From the NCBI GenBank assembly GCA_021740105.1, contig JAIPAM010000005.1, forward strand, positions 87,271-151,270: a DNA stretch of 64,000 bases, written 5' to 3'. Positions 1 to 10,466 of this stretch are shown piece after piece (position 1 is the first letter of the stretch; each line of letters begins with the position of its first letter). The notes under the pieces were generated by a model. That model made no database searches, had not been told where the DNA came from, and saw only the letters and a list, made by a program, of their open reading frames with translations. Origin of the DNA: Flavobacterium sp. (lineage in GTDB: Bacteria; Bacteroidota; Bacteroidia; Flavobacteriales; Flavobacteriaceae). A program made the translations under genes and the position numbers.

Positions 1-319
1 TTTTAATTTCAAAGATGTTGATTTGAACCTCTTTGTCGGTTACTTTCTTAAGTTCTTCTTTCAACTTGTCTACCTCTTGTCCACCTTTTCCGATAATGAT
101 ACCAGGTCTAGCAGTAGTGATAGTAACGGTTACAAGTTTCAAAGTTCTCTCGATGTAAACCTTTGATACACTAGCTTTTGATAAACGAGCATGAATATAC
201 TTTCTGATTTTATAATCTTCGGCTAATTTATCACCGTAATCATTTCCACCATACCAGTTAGAGTCCCATCCTCTGATGATACCAAGTCTATTTCCAATTG
301 GATTTGTCTTTTGTCCCAT
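1..319 (-). CDS. rpsC: 30S ribosomal protein S3 (N-terminal part, cut by window edge)
   Basis: Small-subunit protein at the mRNA entry channel. The first 106 residues are present and the rest lies beyond base 1. The N-terminus [13 protein letters not shown] is the S3 signature, and the KH-domain loop GIIIGKGG is at residues 73-80. The ATG at 319-317 lies just downstream of the rplV stop, in the usual S10-operon order (rplV then rpsC). Identity is secure; the only abnormality is truncation by the window. Confidence 0.97.
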   Translation of the reverse strand, partial: MGQKTNPIGNRLGIIRGWDSNWYGGNDYGDKLAEDYKIRKYIHARLSKASVSKVYIERTLKLVTVTITTARPGIIIGKGGQEVDKLKEELKKVTDKEVQINIFEIK

Positions 320-324
320 CTTTA

Positions 325-735
325 TTAATTTGCTTGTGTGTTATTAATAGCTCCCAACACGATTGTTACGTGATTAGAACGTTTTCTAATTCTGTGTGCG
401 CGACCTTGAGGTGCTGGACGAAGTCTTTTTAACATCATTCCTCCATCTACTCTAATCTCTTTTACGAATAAGCCTGCTTCTTCCATACTAGCGTCAGGGT
501 TTTTTGCTTGCCAGTTGGCAATTACAGATAAAACCAATTTTTCTAATTTTCTTGAAGCTTCTTTAGAACTAAATCTTAAAATATTTAGTGCTCTCTCTAC
601 CTTCTGACCTCTTACTAGATCTGCTACTAAGCGCATTTTTCTAGGTGAAGTAGGGCAGTTATTTAACTTTGCAAAGGCCAGTGACTTATTAGCCTCTTTT
701 CTTGCGTCTGCTGTTTCTCTTTTACGAACTCCCAT
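325..735 (-). CDS. rplV: 50S ribosomal protein L22
   Basis: Large-subunit protein lining the exit tunnel. The protein has 136 residues, longer than the roughly 110 of enterobacterial L22, because of a basic N-terminal extension ([18 protein letters not shown]) of the kind usual in Bacteroidota. The core motif [14 protein letters not shown] starts near residue 30, and the tunnel hairpin segment with [16 protein letters not shown] is near residues 103-118. It sits 6 bases after rpsS and just ahead of rpsC in one transcription unit. Confidence 0.97.
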   Translation of the reverse strand: MGVRKRETADARKEANKSLAFAKLNNCPTSPRKMRLVADLVRGQKVERALNILRFSSKEASRKLEKLVLSVIANWQAKNPDASMEEAGLFVKEIRVDGGMMLKRLRPAPQGRAHRIRKRSNHVTIVLGAINNTQAN

Positions 736-741
736 TGCTTC

Positions 742-1020
742 TTATTTTTTACCTTTATTTTTTGCTCCAGCATGACCTCTAAAAGATCGAGTTGGTGAAA
801 ATTCTCCTAATTTGTGACCTACCATGTTTTCTGTTACGTAAACCGGTACGAATTGACGACCGTTATGAACTGCAATAGTTTGTCCAACAAAATCTGGAGT
901 AATCATAGAAGCTCTAGACCAAGTCTTAACTACTCCTTTATTACCTCCGGCAATGTTTTCTTCTACTTTCTTTTCTAACTTATAATGAACGAAAGGTCCT
1001 TTTTTTAATGAACGTGCCAT
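742..1020 (-). CDS. rpsS: 30S ribosomal protein S19
   Basis: Small-subunit head protein that contacts S13 and the A-site tRNA. It has 92 residues, the family's normal length. It starts [19 protein letters not shown] and has the conserved [19 protein letters not shown] and [12 protein letters not shown] segments. It lies 6 bases after rplB and 6 before rplV, so translation is probably coupled. Confidence 0.97.
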   Translation of the reverse strand: MARSLKKGPFVHYKLEKKVEENIAGGNKGVVKTWSRASMITPDFVGQTIAVHNGRQFVPVYVTENMVGHKLGEFSPTRSFRGHAGAKNKGKK

Positions 1021-1026
1021 ATCTTA

Positions 1027-1851
1027 TTATTTCTTTCTACGTTCTACAATATACTTGTTACTCGGGTTTTTCTTAGAACGCGTTCTATAACCTTTAGCAG
1101 GTATTCCATTTCTTGAACGTGGATGTCCACCAGAAGAACGTCCTTCACCACCACCCATTGGGTGATCGACAGGGTTCATTGCAACAGGTCTTGTTCTAGG
1201 TCTTCTTCCTAACCATCTTGTTCTACCTGCTTTACCAGATACAACCAATTGGTGGTCTGAATTAGATACTGCTCCAATTGTAGCGGTACAAGTTAACAAG
1301 ATTAATCTTGTTTCACCTGATGGCATTTTAATTGTTGCGTATTTTCCATCTCTTGCCATTAATTGAGCGAATGTTCCAGCAGAACGTGAAATTACAGCAC
1401 CTTGACCTGGTCTTAATTCGATACAAGATATAACAGTTCCAAGAGGAATTCTGCTAAGAGGCAATGTATTACCAATTTCTGGTTGCGCGTCTGGACCAGA
1501 AACTAATTTCTGCCCAACTTGCAATCCATTTTGTGCAATTACATAAGTTTTTTCACCATCAGCATAAGCTAATAAAGCGATAAACGCAGTACGATTTGGA
1601 TCGTATTCGATTGATTTCACTGAAGCAGGAATTCCTTCTTTAGTTCTTTTGAAATCAATAATACGATATCTCTGCTTGTGACCACCACCCGTATAACGCA
1701 TGGTCATCTTTCCTTGACTATTTCTACCTCCAGAGTTTTTTATCGGCGCTATCAAAGAGCGTTCCGGCTTATCAGTTGTAATGGCGTCATAACCATTCAC
1801 AACTCTAAATCGCTGACCTGGGGTAATAGGTTTAAGTTTTCTTACTGACAT
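1027..1851 (-). CDS. rplB: 50S ribosomal protein L2
   Basis: Core large-subunit protein needed for peptidyl-transferase assembly. It has 274 residues, full length. The C-terminal third carries the hallmark [20 protein letters not shown], whose histidine lies near the peptidyl-transferase centre. The OB-fold and SH3-like barrel segments precede it. It is placed between rplW and rpsS as in all S10 operons. Confidence 0.97.
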   Translation of the reverse strand: MSVRKLKPITPGQRFRVVNGYDAITTDKPERSLIAPIKNSGGRNSQGKMTMRYTGGGHKQRYRIIDFKRTKEGIPASVKSIEYDPNRTAFIALLAYADGEKTYVIAQNGLQVGQKLVSGPDAQPEIGNTLPLSRIPLGTVISCIELRPGQGAVISRSAGTFAQLMARDGKYATIKMPSGETRLILLTCTATIGAVSNSDHQLVVSGKAGRTRWLGRRPRTRPVAMNPVDHPMGGGEGRSSGGHPRSRNGIPAKGYRTRSKKNPSNKYIVERRKK

Positions 1852-1860
1852 CTTTCTATT

Positions 1861-2151
1861 CTAGATATTGTTGTAAAAATCAATTGTTTCTCCTTCTTGT
1901 ACTTGAACTATTGCTTTTTTTGCTGCATTAGTCTTTCCACTTATTAAACCACTCTTAGTGTATTTTGTAGTTCTATCTGGTCTTACGTTGATCGTATTTA
2001 CGCTAACAACAGATACTCCATAAGCAGCTTCAACAGCTTTCTTAATTTGTACTTTGTTTGCCTTTTTGTCAACGAAAAAACCAAATTGGTTCAAAACCTC
2101 ACTTTGTTTGGTCATTTTTTCTGTAACTATAGGTTTTATTATGATGCTCAT
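1861..2151 (-). CDS. rplW: 50S ribosomal protein L23
   Basis: Exit-site protein that docks trigger factor and SRP. It has 96 residues and starts MSIIIKPIVTEKMT (the L23 PIVTEK signature). The NKVQIKKAVEAAYGVSV segment and the VNTINVRPD strand are typical. It follows rplD by 7 bases and precedes rplB by 9. Confidence 0.96.
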   Translation of the reverse strand: MSIIIKPIVTEKMTKQSEVLNQFGFFVDKKANKVQIKKAVEAAYGVSVVSVNTINVRPDRTTKYTKSGLISGKTNAAKKAIVQVQEGETIDFYNNI

Positions 2152-2158
2152 CTCCTAG

Positions 2159-2788
2159 TTATTTACTTAAATTATCTTCAATTCCTTCTAGTGAGCCTTC
2201 TAATAATACTAAATTATTAGCATTTAATATAGCGTAAGTGCTTAATTCTAAGTTACTTAACACGCTAGACCCCTTTAAATTACGTGACGACAAATATACA
2301 TTTTTATTTGAATCACCCAACACAAACAAAGATTTTTTATTCTCTAAACCTAATGCCTTCAAAACATTGATGAAGTTTTTAGTGTTTGGAGTTTCAAAAG
2401 TAAAGTCTTCAACAACAATAATGTTGGATTCTTTAGCTTTGATTGAGAAAGCTGATTTTCTTGCTAAACGCTTCAATCCTTTATTCAATTTAAATGAATA
2501 ACTTCTTGGTCTAGGTCCGAAAACTGTTCCTCCACCTTTGAATAATGGATTCTTTGCACTACCAGCACGAGCTGTACCAGTACCTTTTTGTTTTTTAATC
2601 TTACGAGTACTTCCGGCAACTTCAGCTCTTTCTTTTGCTTTGTGAGTTCCTTGTCTTTGGTTTGCTAAATATTGTTTAACATCCAAATATACTGCATGAT
2701 TATTTGGTTCAATACCATATACTGAATCAGAAAGTTGAACTTTTCTTCCAGTATCTTTTCCGTTGAAATCTAATACTTTTACTTCCAT
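2159..2788 (-). CDS. rplD: 50S ribosomal protein L4
   Basis: Exit-tunnel protein; in enterobacteria it also represses its own S10 operon. It has 209 residues. The tunnel loop has RQGTHKAKERAEV and KKQKGTGTARAGS near residues 45-78, followed by GGGTVFGPRPRSY. Its ATG shares one base with the rplC stop (TAATG), so the two are translationally coupled. No classical E. coli S10 leader was recognised; the only strong hairpin nearby lies between rpsJ and rplC. Confidence 0.96.
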   Translation of the reverse strand: MEVKVLDFNGKDTGRKVQLSDSVYGIEPNNHAVYLDVKQYLANQRQGTHKAKERAEVAGSTRKIKKQKGTGTARAGSAKNPLFKGGGTVFGPRPRSYSFKLNKGLKRLARKSAFSIKAKESNIIVVEDFTFETPNTKNFINVLKALGLENKKSLFVLGDSNKNVYLSSRNLKGSSVLSNLELSTYAILNANNLVLLEGSLEGIEDNLSK

Positions 2789-3405
2789 TACTTCTGAATG
2801 ATTACATAAGAGTTGTTACATCCAGGAATACATCCTTTAATAACCAGTAAGTTCTTTTCAGATACTACTTTTAAAACTCTAAGGTTTTGAACTTTTACAT
2901 TGTCTCCTCCCATTCTTCCAGCCATACGCATTCCTTTGAATACTCTAGATGGATAAGAAGAAGCTCCAACAGATCCTGGCGCTCTTAAACGGTTGTGTTG
3001 ACCGTGAGTTGCTTGTCCAACACCACCAAAACCGTGACGTTTAACAACCCCTTGAAAACCTTTACCTTTAGATACACCTTGTACATCTACAAATTCTCCT
3101 TCTTGAAAAATAGAAACATCTATAAGATCTCCTAATTTTTGTTCTGTTGCGAAATTTTGGAATTCAACGACTTTTTTCTTAGCTACAGTTCCCGCTTTTT
3201 TAAAGTGACCTACAGCCGCTTTTGTGGAATGTTTCTCGTTTTTGTCATCGAAACCAAGTTGCAACGCTTCGTACCCGTCAACACCTTTGGTTCTGACTTG
3301 GGTAACAACACATGGTCCAGCTTCGATTACCGTACAAGGAATATTTTTCCCGTTTTCGTCGAAAATGCTGGTCATGCCGATTTTTCTACCAATTAACCCA
3401 GACAT
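2788..3405 (-). CDS. rplC: 50S ribosomal protein L3
   Basis: Early-assembly large-subunit protein whose extension reaches the peptidyl-transferase centre. It has 205 residues, starts [19 protein letters not shown], and has the C-terminal core [16 protein letters not shown]. It follows rpsJ after a 79-base gap, which is unusually long for this otherwise packed operon and contains a perfect hairpin. Its stop overlaps the rplD start by one base. Confidence 0.97.
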   Translation of the reverse strand: MSGLIGRKIGMTSIFDENGKNIPCTVIEAGPCVVTQVRTKGVDGYEALQLGFDDKNEKHSTKAAVGHFKKAGTVAKKKVVEFQNFATEQKLGDLIDVSIFQEGEFVDVQGVSKGKGFQGVVKRHGFGGVGQATHGQHNRLRAPGSVGASSYPSRVFKGMRMAGRMGGDNVKVQNLRVLKVVSEKNLLVIKGCIPGCNNSYVIIQK

Positions 3406-3437
3406 AATTATTATTTATTAATTATTAAAAATTGCAC

Positions 3438-3464
3438 ATTATGCGGTAATAAATACCGCATAAT
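3438..3464 (-). promoter_or_regulatory. Perfect 11-bp hairpin between rpsJ and rplC
   Basis: The arms ATTATGCGGTA and TACCGCATAAT flank a 5-base ATAAA loop. This is the only sizeable gap in the S10 part of the operon (3406-3484). The element has no following T-run, so it does not look like a full intrinsic terminator. It could be an attenuator, a processing site or a ribosomal-protein binding leader for rplC onward; the role is inference. Confidence 0.6.
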
Positions 3465-3484
3465 TAGATACAATATACTTATAC

Positions 3485-3790
3485 TTATACTTTTATCTCT
3501 ACTTCAACACCACTTGGTAACTCTAATTTCATTAGAGCGTCAATAGTTTTTGATGAAGAAGAATAAATGTCAATTAATCTCTTATATGACATTACTTCAA
3601 ATTGTTCTCTCGCTTTTTTGTTAACGTGTGGAGAACGCAAAACAGTGAAAAGTTTTTTGTGTGTTGGCAATGGAATTGGTCCAGTTACTACAGCACCTGT
3701 GCTCTTTACCGTTTTTACAATCTTTTCAGCAGACTTGTCTACCAACATGTGATCGTAAGATTTCAATTTTATTCTGATTTTTTGACTCAT
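3485..3790 (-). CDS. rpsJ: 30S ribosomal protein S10
   Basis: Small-subunit head protein, also NusE in antitermination. It has 101 residues and starts [18 protein letters not shown], with [27 protein letters not shown] split across residues 38-64. It lies 11 bases after fusA, so str and S10 operons are joined in one unit, as in other Bacteroidota. Confidence 0.97.
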   Translation of the reverse strand: MSQKIRIKLKSYDHMLVDKSAEKIVKTVKSTGAVVTGPIPLPTHKKLFTVLRSPHVNKKAREQFEVMSYKRLIDIYSSSSKTIDALMKLELPSGVEVEIKV

Positions 3791-3801
3791 TTTCTTAAAG
3801 A

Positions 3802-5958
3802 TTAAGCGTTTCCTTTTGCTTTTTTGATAACTGCTTCTGAAATATTTGCTGGTGTTTCAGCGTAGTGTGAAAATTCCATTGTAGAGGTTGCTCTACCAGA
3901 AGATAATGTTCTTAATGTGGTTACATAACCAAACATTTCTGATAATGGCACATCTGCTTTAATGGTTTTAGCTCCATTTCTGTCTCCCATGTCATTCACT
4001 TGACCTCTACGACGGTTGATATCACCTACGATATCTCCCATGTTTTCTTCAGGTGTAATCACTTCCATTTTCATGATAGGTTCAAGAACTATAGCTCCAG
4101 CTGCTTTTGCAACTTCTCTGTAACCCATTCTAGCTGCCAATTCAAAAGAAAGGGCATCAGAATCCACAGGGTGGAAAGATCCGTCAGTTAAAGTTACTTT
4201 CAAACTATCTACTTGATATCCTGCAAGAGGTCCAGTTTTCATAGCTTCACGGAAACCTTTCTCAACAGAAGGAATATATTCTTTAGGAACGTTACCCCCT
4301 TTAACCGCGTTGATAAACTGTAATCCTTTTGGAATTTTACCGTCAACTTCATCTGCTGGTTCTAATGTAAATACGATATCACCGAATTTACCACGACCTC
4401 CAGATTGTTTTTTGTATGTTTCTCTGTGAGTAGCTGTTTTTGTAAAAGCTTCTTTATATTCAACTTGAGGTTCTCCTTGGTTTACTTCAACTTTGAATTC
4501 ACGTTTCATTCTATCTACAAGAATATCTAAGTGTAACTCTCCCATTCCTGAAATAATAGTTTGACCAGAAGCCTCATCAGTTCTAACAGTAAAAGTAGGA
4601 TCCTCTTCAGCTAATTTAGCTAAAGCCATACCCATTTTATCCACGTCAGCTTTTGTTTTTGGCTCAATTGCAATACCAATTACTGGCGCAGGGAATTTCA
4701 TTGATTCAAGGATAATTGGGTGTTTTTCATCACACAAAGTATCTCCTGTTTTGATATCTTTAAATCCAACTGCCGCTCCAATATCACCTGCCTCGATATA
4801 ATCGATTGGGTTTTGTTTGTTAGCGTGCATTTGGTAGATACGAGAAATTCTTTCTTTATTTCCAGAACGAGTGTTCAATACATAAGAACCAGCATCTAAT
4901 CTTCCAGAATAAGCACGGAAGAAAGCCAAACGACCTACGAATGGGTCAGTAGCAATTTTAAATGCCAAAGCAGCGAATGGCTCTTTAACATCTGGCTTAC
5001 GTAAAATTTTAGTTTGGTCTTCTTCTAATAATTCAGCATCATCAGGGTGAATACCTTCAATTCCTTCTTTATCCATTGGAGATGGCAAATATTTACATAC
5101 CGCATCTAACATGAATTGAACTCCTTTATTTTTAAATGAAGATCCAGCGATCATTGGGATGATAGCCATATCCATTGTAGCCGCTCTTAATGCGATATTG
5201 ATTTCTTCCTCTGTAATAGAATCTTCATCTTCCATGAATTTTTCTAAAAGGTTTTCATCATAATCAGCAACCGCTTCAATAAGGATAGATCTGTATTCTT
5301 TAACTTCAGCCAACATATCTTCTGGAATAGGCACGATATCAAAAGTTGCCCCTTGAGTTTCGTCATGCCATACAATAGCTTGGTTTTTAACTAAATCAAC
5401 TACTCCTTTGAAATCATTTTCTTCACCAATTGGCAAAGTGATTGCAACAGCATTTGATTTTAACATGTCTCTAACTTGTTGACATACATTCAAAAAATTA
5501 GAACCTTGACGGTCCATTTTGTTTACGAATCCCATACGTGGAACTCTATATTGATCAGCTAATCTCCAGTTAGTTTCCGATTGAGGCTCAACACCATCAA
5601 CTGCACTAAACAAGAAAACCAACCCATCCAATACACGTAATGAACGGTTTACCTCAACGGTAAAATCCACGTGACCCGGGGTGTCAATAATATTAAAGTG
5701 GTACGGTAAACTTTCAGGTAATACTTTACCTTGTTCAGTTGGGAAATTCCATTCACAAGTAGTAGCAGCAGAAGTAATTGTAATACCTCTTTCTTGCTCT
5801 TGTGCCATCCAGTCCATTGTTGCAGCACCATCGTGTACTTCACCAATTTTGTGTGATTTTCCAGTGTAGAATAATATACGCTCCGTAGTTGTTGTTTTAC
5901 CAGCATCAATGTGAGCAGCAATTCCTATGTTTCTTGTGTATTTTAAATCTCTTGCCAT
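3802..5958 (-). CDS. fusA: Elongation factor G
   Basis: Translocation GTPase, 718 residues, full length. The P-loop [13 protein letters not shown] is at residues 15-27, the G3 motif DTPGHVDF near 92-99 and the G4 NKMD near 147. Domains II to V follow, with the domain IV segment GGRGKFGD. A tuf gene is not adjacent; the order is rpsL-rpsG-fusA-rpsJ. It lies 11 bases after rpsG. No second fusA-like gene is present in the window. Confidence 0.97.
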   Translation of the reverse strand: MARDLKYTRNIGIAAHIDAGKTTTTERILFYTGKSHKIGEVHDGAATMDWMAQEQERGITITSAATTCEWNFPTEQGKVLPESLPYHFNIIDTPGHVDFTVEVNRSLRVLDGLVFLFSAVDGVEPQSETNWRLADQYRVPRMGFVNKMDRQGSNFLNVCQQVRDMLKSNAVAITLPIGEENDFKGVVDLVKNQAIVWHDETQGATFDIVPIPEDMLAEVKEYRSILIEAVADYDENLLEKFMEDEDSITEEEINIALRAATMDMAIIPMIAGSSFKNKGVQFMLDAVCKYLPSPMDKEGIEGIHPDDAELLEEDQTKILRKPDVKEPFAALAFKIATDPFVGRLAFFRAYSGRLDAGSYVLNTRSGNKERISRIYQMHANKQNPIDYIEAGDIGAAVGFKDIKTGDTLCDEKHPIILESMKFPAPVIGIAIEPKTKADVDKMGMALAKLAEEDPTFTVRTDEASGQTIISGMGELHLDILVDRMKREFKVEVNQGEPQVEYKEAFTKTATHRETYKKQSGGRGKFGDIVFTLEPADEVDGKIPKGLQFINAVKGGNVPKEYIPSVEKGFREAMKTGPLAGYQVDSLKVTLTDGSFHPVDSDALSFELAARMGYREVAKAAGAIVLEPIMKMEVITPEENMGDIVGDINRRRGQVNDMGDRNGAKTIKADVPLSEMFGYVTTLRTLSSGRATSTMEFSHYAETPANISEAVIKKAKGNA

Positions 5959-5969
5959 TTCTTTATCTA

Positions 5970-6446
5970 TTAAAATCTAAAATGTGAGAATGCTTTATTT
6001 GCTTCAGCCATCTTGTGAGTATCCATTCTCTTTTTAACAGCCGCACCTTCTTCTTTAGCCGCAGCTAAACATTCTGACGCTAGCCTTTGAGCCATCGATT
6101 TCTCATTTCTTCTTCTAGAATAAAGTATTAACCACTTCATTGCCATAGAAATTTTTCTGTCTGGTCTGATTTGCATTGGAATTTGGAAGGTAGCTCCACC
6201 TACTCTACGACTACGTACTTCTACGTGAGGCATAACGTTAGTTAAAGCATCTTTCCAGATTTCTAATGAATCTTTTTCTGAATCCTGCTTTTTAGCTTCT
6301 ATGATATCAATTGCATCATAAAATACTTTGAAAGCTGTTGATTTTTTTCCGTCCCACATTAAGTTGTTCACAAAACGGGTTACCAGTTGGTCATTGAACC
6401 TTGGATCTGGTAAAAGTGGTCTTTTCTTTGCCGCTCTTTTTCTCAT
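5970..6446 (-). CDS. rpsG: 30S ribosomal protein S7
   Basis: Primary 16S-binding protein of the head. It has 158 residues, starting [19 protein letters not shown], with the beta-hairpin [19 protein letters not shown] near residues 91-110 and the C-terminal [14 protein letters not shown]. It follows rpsL after 58 bases and precedes fusA by 11. Confidence 0.97.
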   Translation of the reverse strand: MRKRAAKKRPLLPDPRFNDQLVTRFVNNLMWDGKKSTAFKVFYDAIDIIEAKKQDSEKDSLEIWKDALTNVMPHVEVRSRRVGGATFQIPMQIRPDRKISMAMKWLILYSRRRNEKSMAQRLASECLAAAKEEGAAVKKRMDTHKMAEANKAFSHFRF

Positions 6447-6504
6447 GTTTTTCTTTTTTGGCTTTTAGCTTTTAACTTATCGCTAACTGCTAACTGCTTT
6501 TAAA

Positions 6505-6888
6505 TTACTTTTTTACTTCTTTTGGGCGTTTTGCTCCGTACTTAGATCTTCTTTGTGTTCTTCCTGCTACACCTGATGTATCAAGCGCACCACGCACAAT
6601 GTGGTATCTAACTCCTGGCAAATCTTTTACCCTTCCACCCCTAACTAATACTATCGAGTGCTCTTGTAGATTGTGTCCTTCTCCAGGGATATAGGCATTT
6701 ACCTCATTACCATTTGTCAAACGTACACGCGCTACTTTACGCATTGCAGAGTTTGGTTTTTTTGGTGTAGTAGTGTAAACACGCGTACAAACCCCTCTTC
6801 TTTGAGGACAAGAATCTAAAGCAACCGATTTACTCTTCTTAGTTATCTGAGTTCTTCCTGTTCTTACTAATTGTTGAATTGTTGGCAT
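6505..6888 (-). CDS. rpsL: 30S ribosomal protein S12
   Basis: Decoding-centre protein and the streptomycin-resistance locus. It has 127 residues. The two conserved loops [17 protein letters not shown] and [11 protein letters not shown] are intact, with the wild-type lysine in PKKPNS. It is the first gene of the joint str/S10 operon, behind a consensus promoter. Confidence 0.97.
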   Translation of the reverse strand: MPTIQQLVRTGRTQITKKSKSVALDSCPQRRGVCTRVYTTTPKKPNSAMRKVARVRLTNGNEVNAYIPGEGHNLQEHSIVLVRGGRVKDLPGVRYHIVRGALDTSGVAGRTQRRSKYGAKRPKEVKK

Positions 6889-6940
6889 AATTAATACTAA
6901 AAATTACTTTATATTAAATTTCCCGCTTTTTACGGGGTTG

Positions 6941-6970
6941 CAAATATACAAATTATTTTTTTTTATCCAA
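6941..6970 (-). promoter_or_regulatory. Promoter of the rpsL-rpsG-fusA-S10 operon
   Basis: On the minus strand a TTG (6970-6968) is followed after 19 bases by TATATTTG (6948-6941), an exact Bacteroidota promoter (TTG-N17-23-TAnnTTTG). Transcription would start near 6935, giving a leader of about 45 bases before the rpsL ATG that contains a short CCCGT/GCGGG stem. Confidence 0.8.
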
Positions 6971-7070
6971 ATCCTAATTCATTAATTTTCAAAGCATTTT
7001 AAAATCACCGCATTTTATTATACTATTTTACTATTTTTACGTTACTCTATTACATGAATTGGAACTCAAA

Positions 7071-8741
7071 TTGAAAAAATCAATCTTAATTATCTTTCTA
7101 ATTTTATCTACTAATGTCGTTCGGGCACAAAATACCTATTTGAAAATTGCAAGCGCAGCTGATTTTGAAAATAAAATAATAGATTCTATTGGATACAATA
7201 CCAAGCATGCTTCTGCAAAAGCGGTAATTGAGGAATTTCAATTGGTTTCAACCAAACTAATGAAATTGGGCTACATTAGCTCTGAACTTACCAGTAATAA
7301 CAAAGTAAATGACAGTACTTTTCTATTTCAAATTAATCTAAAAAGGAAAACTGATTTTATACATATATATATAGGTAAAAATTCCAATTCAAAATTACTT
7401 CCAAATGAGTTCCAAAAAAGCGATACGCTGATTGTAAAAATTAGTGAAACCGAAAATTATTTAAACACTTTATTAAATGAATTGGAATCCAAGGGATATT
7501 CTCTAGCTAAATTGAAATTGGTTAATTTCCAAAGTAAAAACAATTCTCTTTGCGCCGAGTTATTTCTAGATCCAGGAAATTTTAGGATGTTAAATTCTAT
7601 TGTCATTAAAGGATATGATAAATTCCCCGAAAGTCATAAAAAAGAACTACTACGACTGTATAAAAACAAAACCTTCAACCAGGAAAATTTAAGTAAAATC
7701 AAAAACTCATTTGACAATTTCCGATTTGTCAATCAAATAAAATATCCTGAAATTCTTTTTACCAAAGACACTACCAAAATTTACGTATATCTTGAAAAAG
7801 CCAAAGCCAATAAATTCGATGGCTACGTGGGATTTTCAAATAACAAGAACAACAATTTAGAACTCAACGGTTATCTCGATCTTTTATTAGTAAATATTAC
7901 GAATGCTGGAGAAAACCTATCGCTATACTGGAAAAGCGATAGCGGAAATCAAAAGACTTTTAATTTAGGTGTAGAAGTACCTTATGTTTTTAAAAGTCCT
8001 ATAGGTATTAAAGCCAATTTGAATATTTACAAACAAGATACTATTTTTCAAAATGCAAAAACAGCTATAGAAGTAGGGTATTTTTTTAACTATAATAGTC
8101 GGTTGTATTTAGGTTACCAATCAGCCGAATCTAGCGACATTCAAAACAGCAATAGTACAACTCTTAGAGATTACAGCAACACCTTTGTAACCGCCAATTT
8201 CGAATTTCTAAACCTTGATAAGTCTGATTTTTTGTTTCCTGAGAAAACCAAATTAAGTTCAAAAATCGGTTATGGATCCCGTTATTCCAATTCAAATAAT
8301 TATCAGCAATTTTTTGCTAACATCGATATCAGTCATTCTTTACTATTAAATAATAAAAATAGTATCTACTTAAAATCACGGAATTACTACTTGCAAAGCG
8401 ATCAATATATAATCAATGAGTTGTATCGTTTTGGGGGGATCAATTCAATTCGGGGTTTTAATGAAAATAGCCTACAGGGAAATTTTTTCAGTTCCTTGTT
8501 GACCGAATATCGCTATTTGGTTGCATCTGACCTTTATGTACATTCCATTTTAGACTACGGATTTTATTCTGACGCCACCGATTCTAAAAATGACAACTTG
8601 TTTGGCTTAGGATTTGGATTTGGTTTACTCACAAAAAACGGCATGCTAAATATGGTTTACGCGAATGGCAGTAGCACAAATCAAAAAATTCAACTCTCCA
8701 ATTCAATAGTGCATTTAAGTCTAAAATTGAATTTATTTTAA
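7071..8741 (+). CDS. BamA/TamA-like (Omp85 superfamily) outer-membrane protein
   Basis: This is probably an outer-membrane beta-barrel of the Omp85 superfamily. A signal peptide (MKKSILIIFLIL...RAQ) begins at a TTG at 7071; an in-frame TTG at 7059 would add four residues. A POTRA-like domain lies around residues 165-235. The C-terminal half is a 16-strand-like barrel rich in alternating aromatic residues, and it contains GGINSIRGFNENSL, the conserved RGF element of Omp85 barrel loop L6. At about 556 residues it is shorter than BamA (about 800), so it is not the essential BamA but a smaller paralogue of unknown substrate. A tiny ATG frame (7054-7074, six residues) ends on the TTG start and could couple translation. 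Confidence 0.75.
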   Translation: MKKSILIIFLILSTNVVRAQNTYLKIASAADFENKIIDSIGYNTKHASAKAVIEEFQLVSTKLMKLGYISSELTSNNKVNDSTFLFQINLKRKTDFIHIYIGKNSNSKLLPNEFQKSDTLIVKISETENYLNTLLNELESKGYSLAKLKLVNFQSKNNSLCAELFLDPGNFRMLNSIVIKGYDKFPESHKKELLRLYKNKTFNQENLSKIKNSFDNFRFVNQIKYPEILFTKDTTKIYVYLEKAKANKFDGYVGFSNNKNNNLELNGYLDLLLVNITNAGENLSLYWKSDSGNQKTFNLGVEVPYVFKSPIGIKANLNIYKQDTIFQNAKTAIEVGYFFNYNSRLYLGYQSAESSDIQNSNSTTLRDYSNTFVTANFEFLNLDKSDFLFPEKTKLSSKIGYGSRYSNSNNYQQFFANIDISHSLLLNNKNSIYLKSRNYYLQSDQYIINELYRFGGINSIRGFNENSLQGNFFSSLLTEYRYLVASDLYVHSILDYGFYSDATDSKNDNLFGLGFGFGLLTKNGMLNMVYANGSSTNQKIQLSNSIVHLSLKLNLF

Positions 8742-8833
8742 ATATAAATTCATGAAAATGAGCTTTTTTTACTTCATAATGAAAAAGAAGTTATAGAGTA
8801 AAATGATCGTCTTCTTCATCCGGGGTTTTTTTA

Positions 8834-8841
8834 TATATTTG
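8834..8841 (+). promoter_or_regulatory. -7 box of rlmB, only 4 bases before the ATG
   Basis: TATATTTG matches TAnnTTTG exactly. The ATG follows after GCAAA-type sequence at 8846, so the transcript should start at or next to the start codon (leaderless mRNA). Confidence 0.6.
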
Positions 8842-8845
8842 CAAA

Positions 8846-9580
8846 ATGGAAAAAGAATACCTAATATTTGGAATACGCGCAATAATTGAAGCAATTCAAT
8901 CTGGAAAAGAAATTGACAAAGTCTTTGTTCAAAAAGAAATTTCAGGCGAATTAATGAAAGACCTCATGAAAGTGATGAAGAGAAATAATACTAATTTCTC
9001 TTATGTTCCTGTAGAAAAATTAAATAGACTAACACCTAACAATCACCAAGGAGTAGTCGCTAGTATTTCTCCCATTTCATTTTATGATTTAGAAACTTTA
9101 ATAGAAACCATAATTGAAAATGGTAAAAAACCATTGTTTCTTATACTTGATCAAATTTCAGATGCAAGAAATTTTGGGGCTATAATTAGAACAGCGGAAT
9201 GCACTGGAGTAAATGGGATAATAATTCAAAAATCGGGAGCAGCCCCAGTCAATGGAGATACTGTTAAAACATCTGCAGGTGCTGTATTTAATATTCCTAT
9301 TTGTAAAGTAGAACACATTAAAGACGCTATTTTTTTACTTCAGGCAAGCGGAATTAAAACCGTAGCTGCCACTGAAAAAACAGACCTGAGTATTTATGAT
9401 ATTTCACTTAATGAACCCGTTGCTATTATTATGGGATCTGAAGATCGAGGAGTCAATCCTTCTGTATTAAAAATTGTAGATGAAAAAGCAAAATTACCTA
9501 TGTTTGGAACAATAGGTTCTTTAAATGTATCGGTAGCTTGCGGTGCTTTTTTATATGAAGCGGTGCGACAAAGGCAATAA
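8846..9580 (+). CDS. rlmB: 23S rRNA (guanosine-2'-O-)-methyltransferase RlmB-like
   Basis: SpoU/TrmH-family enzyme that transfers a methyl group from S-adenosylmethionine to a 2'-OH of rRNA. It has 244 residues. The N-terminal 75 residues form the L7Ae-like substrate-binding domain. The knotted SPOUT domain has motif 1 DARNFGAIIRTAE (106-118), motif 2 MGSEDRG (196-202) and motif 3 SLNVSVACG (225-233). It is monocistronic and ends at a terminator that overlaps the convergent rhomboid gene. The exact target nucleotide (G2251 in E. coli) is inferred from the family; another RNA target is possible. Confidence 0.88.
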   Translation: MEKEYLIFGIRAIIEAIQSGKEIDKVFVQKEISGELMKDLMKVMKRNNTNFSYVPVEKLNRLTPNNHQGVVASISPISFYDLETLIETIIENGKKPLFLILDQISDARNFGAIIRTAECTGVNGIIIQKSGAAPVNGDTVKTSAGAVFNIPICKVEHIKDAIFLLQASGIKTVAATEKTDLSIYDISLNEPVAIIMGSEDRGVNPSVLKIVDEKAKLPMFGTIGSLNVSVACGAFLYEAVRQRQ

Positions 9581-9601
9581 TTGAATAGGTATATACAAGA
9601 T

Positions 9602-9636
9602 GGATTAAGACGAAGGTTTTAATCCGTTTTTTTTTT
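9602..9636 (+). terminator. Intrinsic terminator after rlmB
   Basis: GGATTAA pairs with TTAATCC (9619-9625) around a short loop, then a G and a long T-run follow. The hairpin lies inside the 3' end of the convergent rhomboid gene. Confidence 0.7.
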
Positions 9637-10372
9637 CTTTGAATTCGTAGATTACCGATTGACTAGAATTGTAATAAGTTTGATTTTCAGGATCCTCTTC
9701 AATAATAGGAAGATTTACAAAATTGCCATTTTCATCAAATCGCTGCATAAATTTATCTTCAGATGCATCGTAATCAGGATGTTCCCAATCGTATTTTATA
9801 AGCTTTTTATATTCAGCCGTTTTGTAAATTAGGGCAAAAACAAAGCCTGTAATTAATCCTGAAAGATGTCCTTCCCAAGAAATCCCATCTTTAATATTTG
9901 GAAAAATATACCATACCATACTTCCATAAATTAAAACCACAAGTAGAGAAAGCGCTACCAATCGGTAATATTTAGTCCTAATTCCCTTAAAAAAAATAAA
10001 ACTCACCAAAACATAAATTAAGGAACTCGCACCGATATGTATGGATTCACGACCGATAAACCAAGTAATTAAGCCCGAAACTAATATACCATTTACTAAA
10101 ATTTTATAAAATAGATCACGGTAGAAATAGTGCAAAGCTGCTAATAATACTAACAGTGGTATGGAATTATTATAAAGGTGTTCTAAATTTCCATGGAGGA
10201 ATGGAGCGCAAATAACACCTATTAATCCTGAGAAAGTTCTTGGGTAAATTCCGAATTGATTAAAATTAAAATGAAAACGAATGTCAACCCAAAATAGAAT
10301 CCACAACACCAAAACCAATAAAAATGGAATTAGTAAAACAGAAGGTGTGAATTTAAAATGGTTGTCGTTCAT
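9605..10372 (-). CDS. Rhomboid-family intramembrane serine protease
   Basis: Six or so hydrophobic segments span residues 10-185. The rhomboid motifs are in order: H65xxxN69 (the oxyanion pair), the catalytic GxSx as GASS with Ser116, and the catalytic His169 in GHLSGLITG. A charged cytoplasmic tail of about 70 residues follows, rich in D, E and N. It has 255 residues and is single-gene and convergent with rlmB. Its substrate is unknown. Confidence 0.9.
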   Translation of the reverse strand: MNDNHFKFTPSVLLIPFLLVLVLWILFWVDIRFHFNFNQFGIYPRTFSGLIGVICAPFLHGNLEHLYNNSIPLLVLLAALHYFYRDLFYKILVNGILVSGLITWFIGRESIHIGASSLIYVLVSFIFFKGIRTKYYRLVALSLLVVLIYGSMVWYIFPNIKDGISWEGHLSGLITGFVFALIYKTAEYKKLIKYDWEHPDYDASEDKFMQRFDENGNFVNLPIIEEDPENQTYYNSSQSVIYEFKEKKNGLKPSS

Positions 10373-10466
10373 AAATGTATTTCTAAAATTCTTTAAGAGT
10401 AATCAAAAATAAAACCAAAAAAAGTAAGTGCAATTTTGTCATAGAAATTTGAAGTAGCAATTTGAT

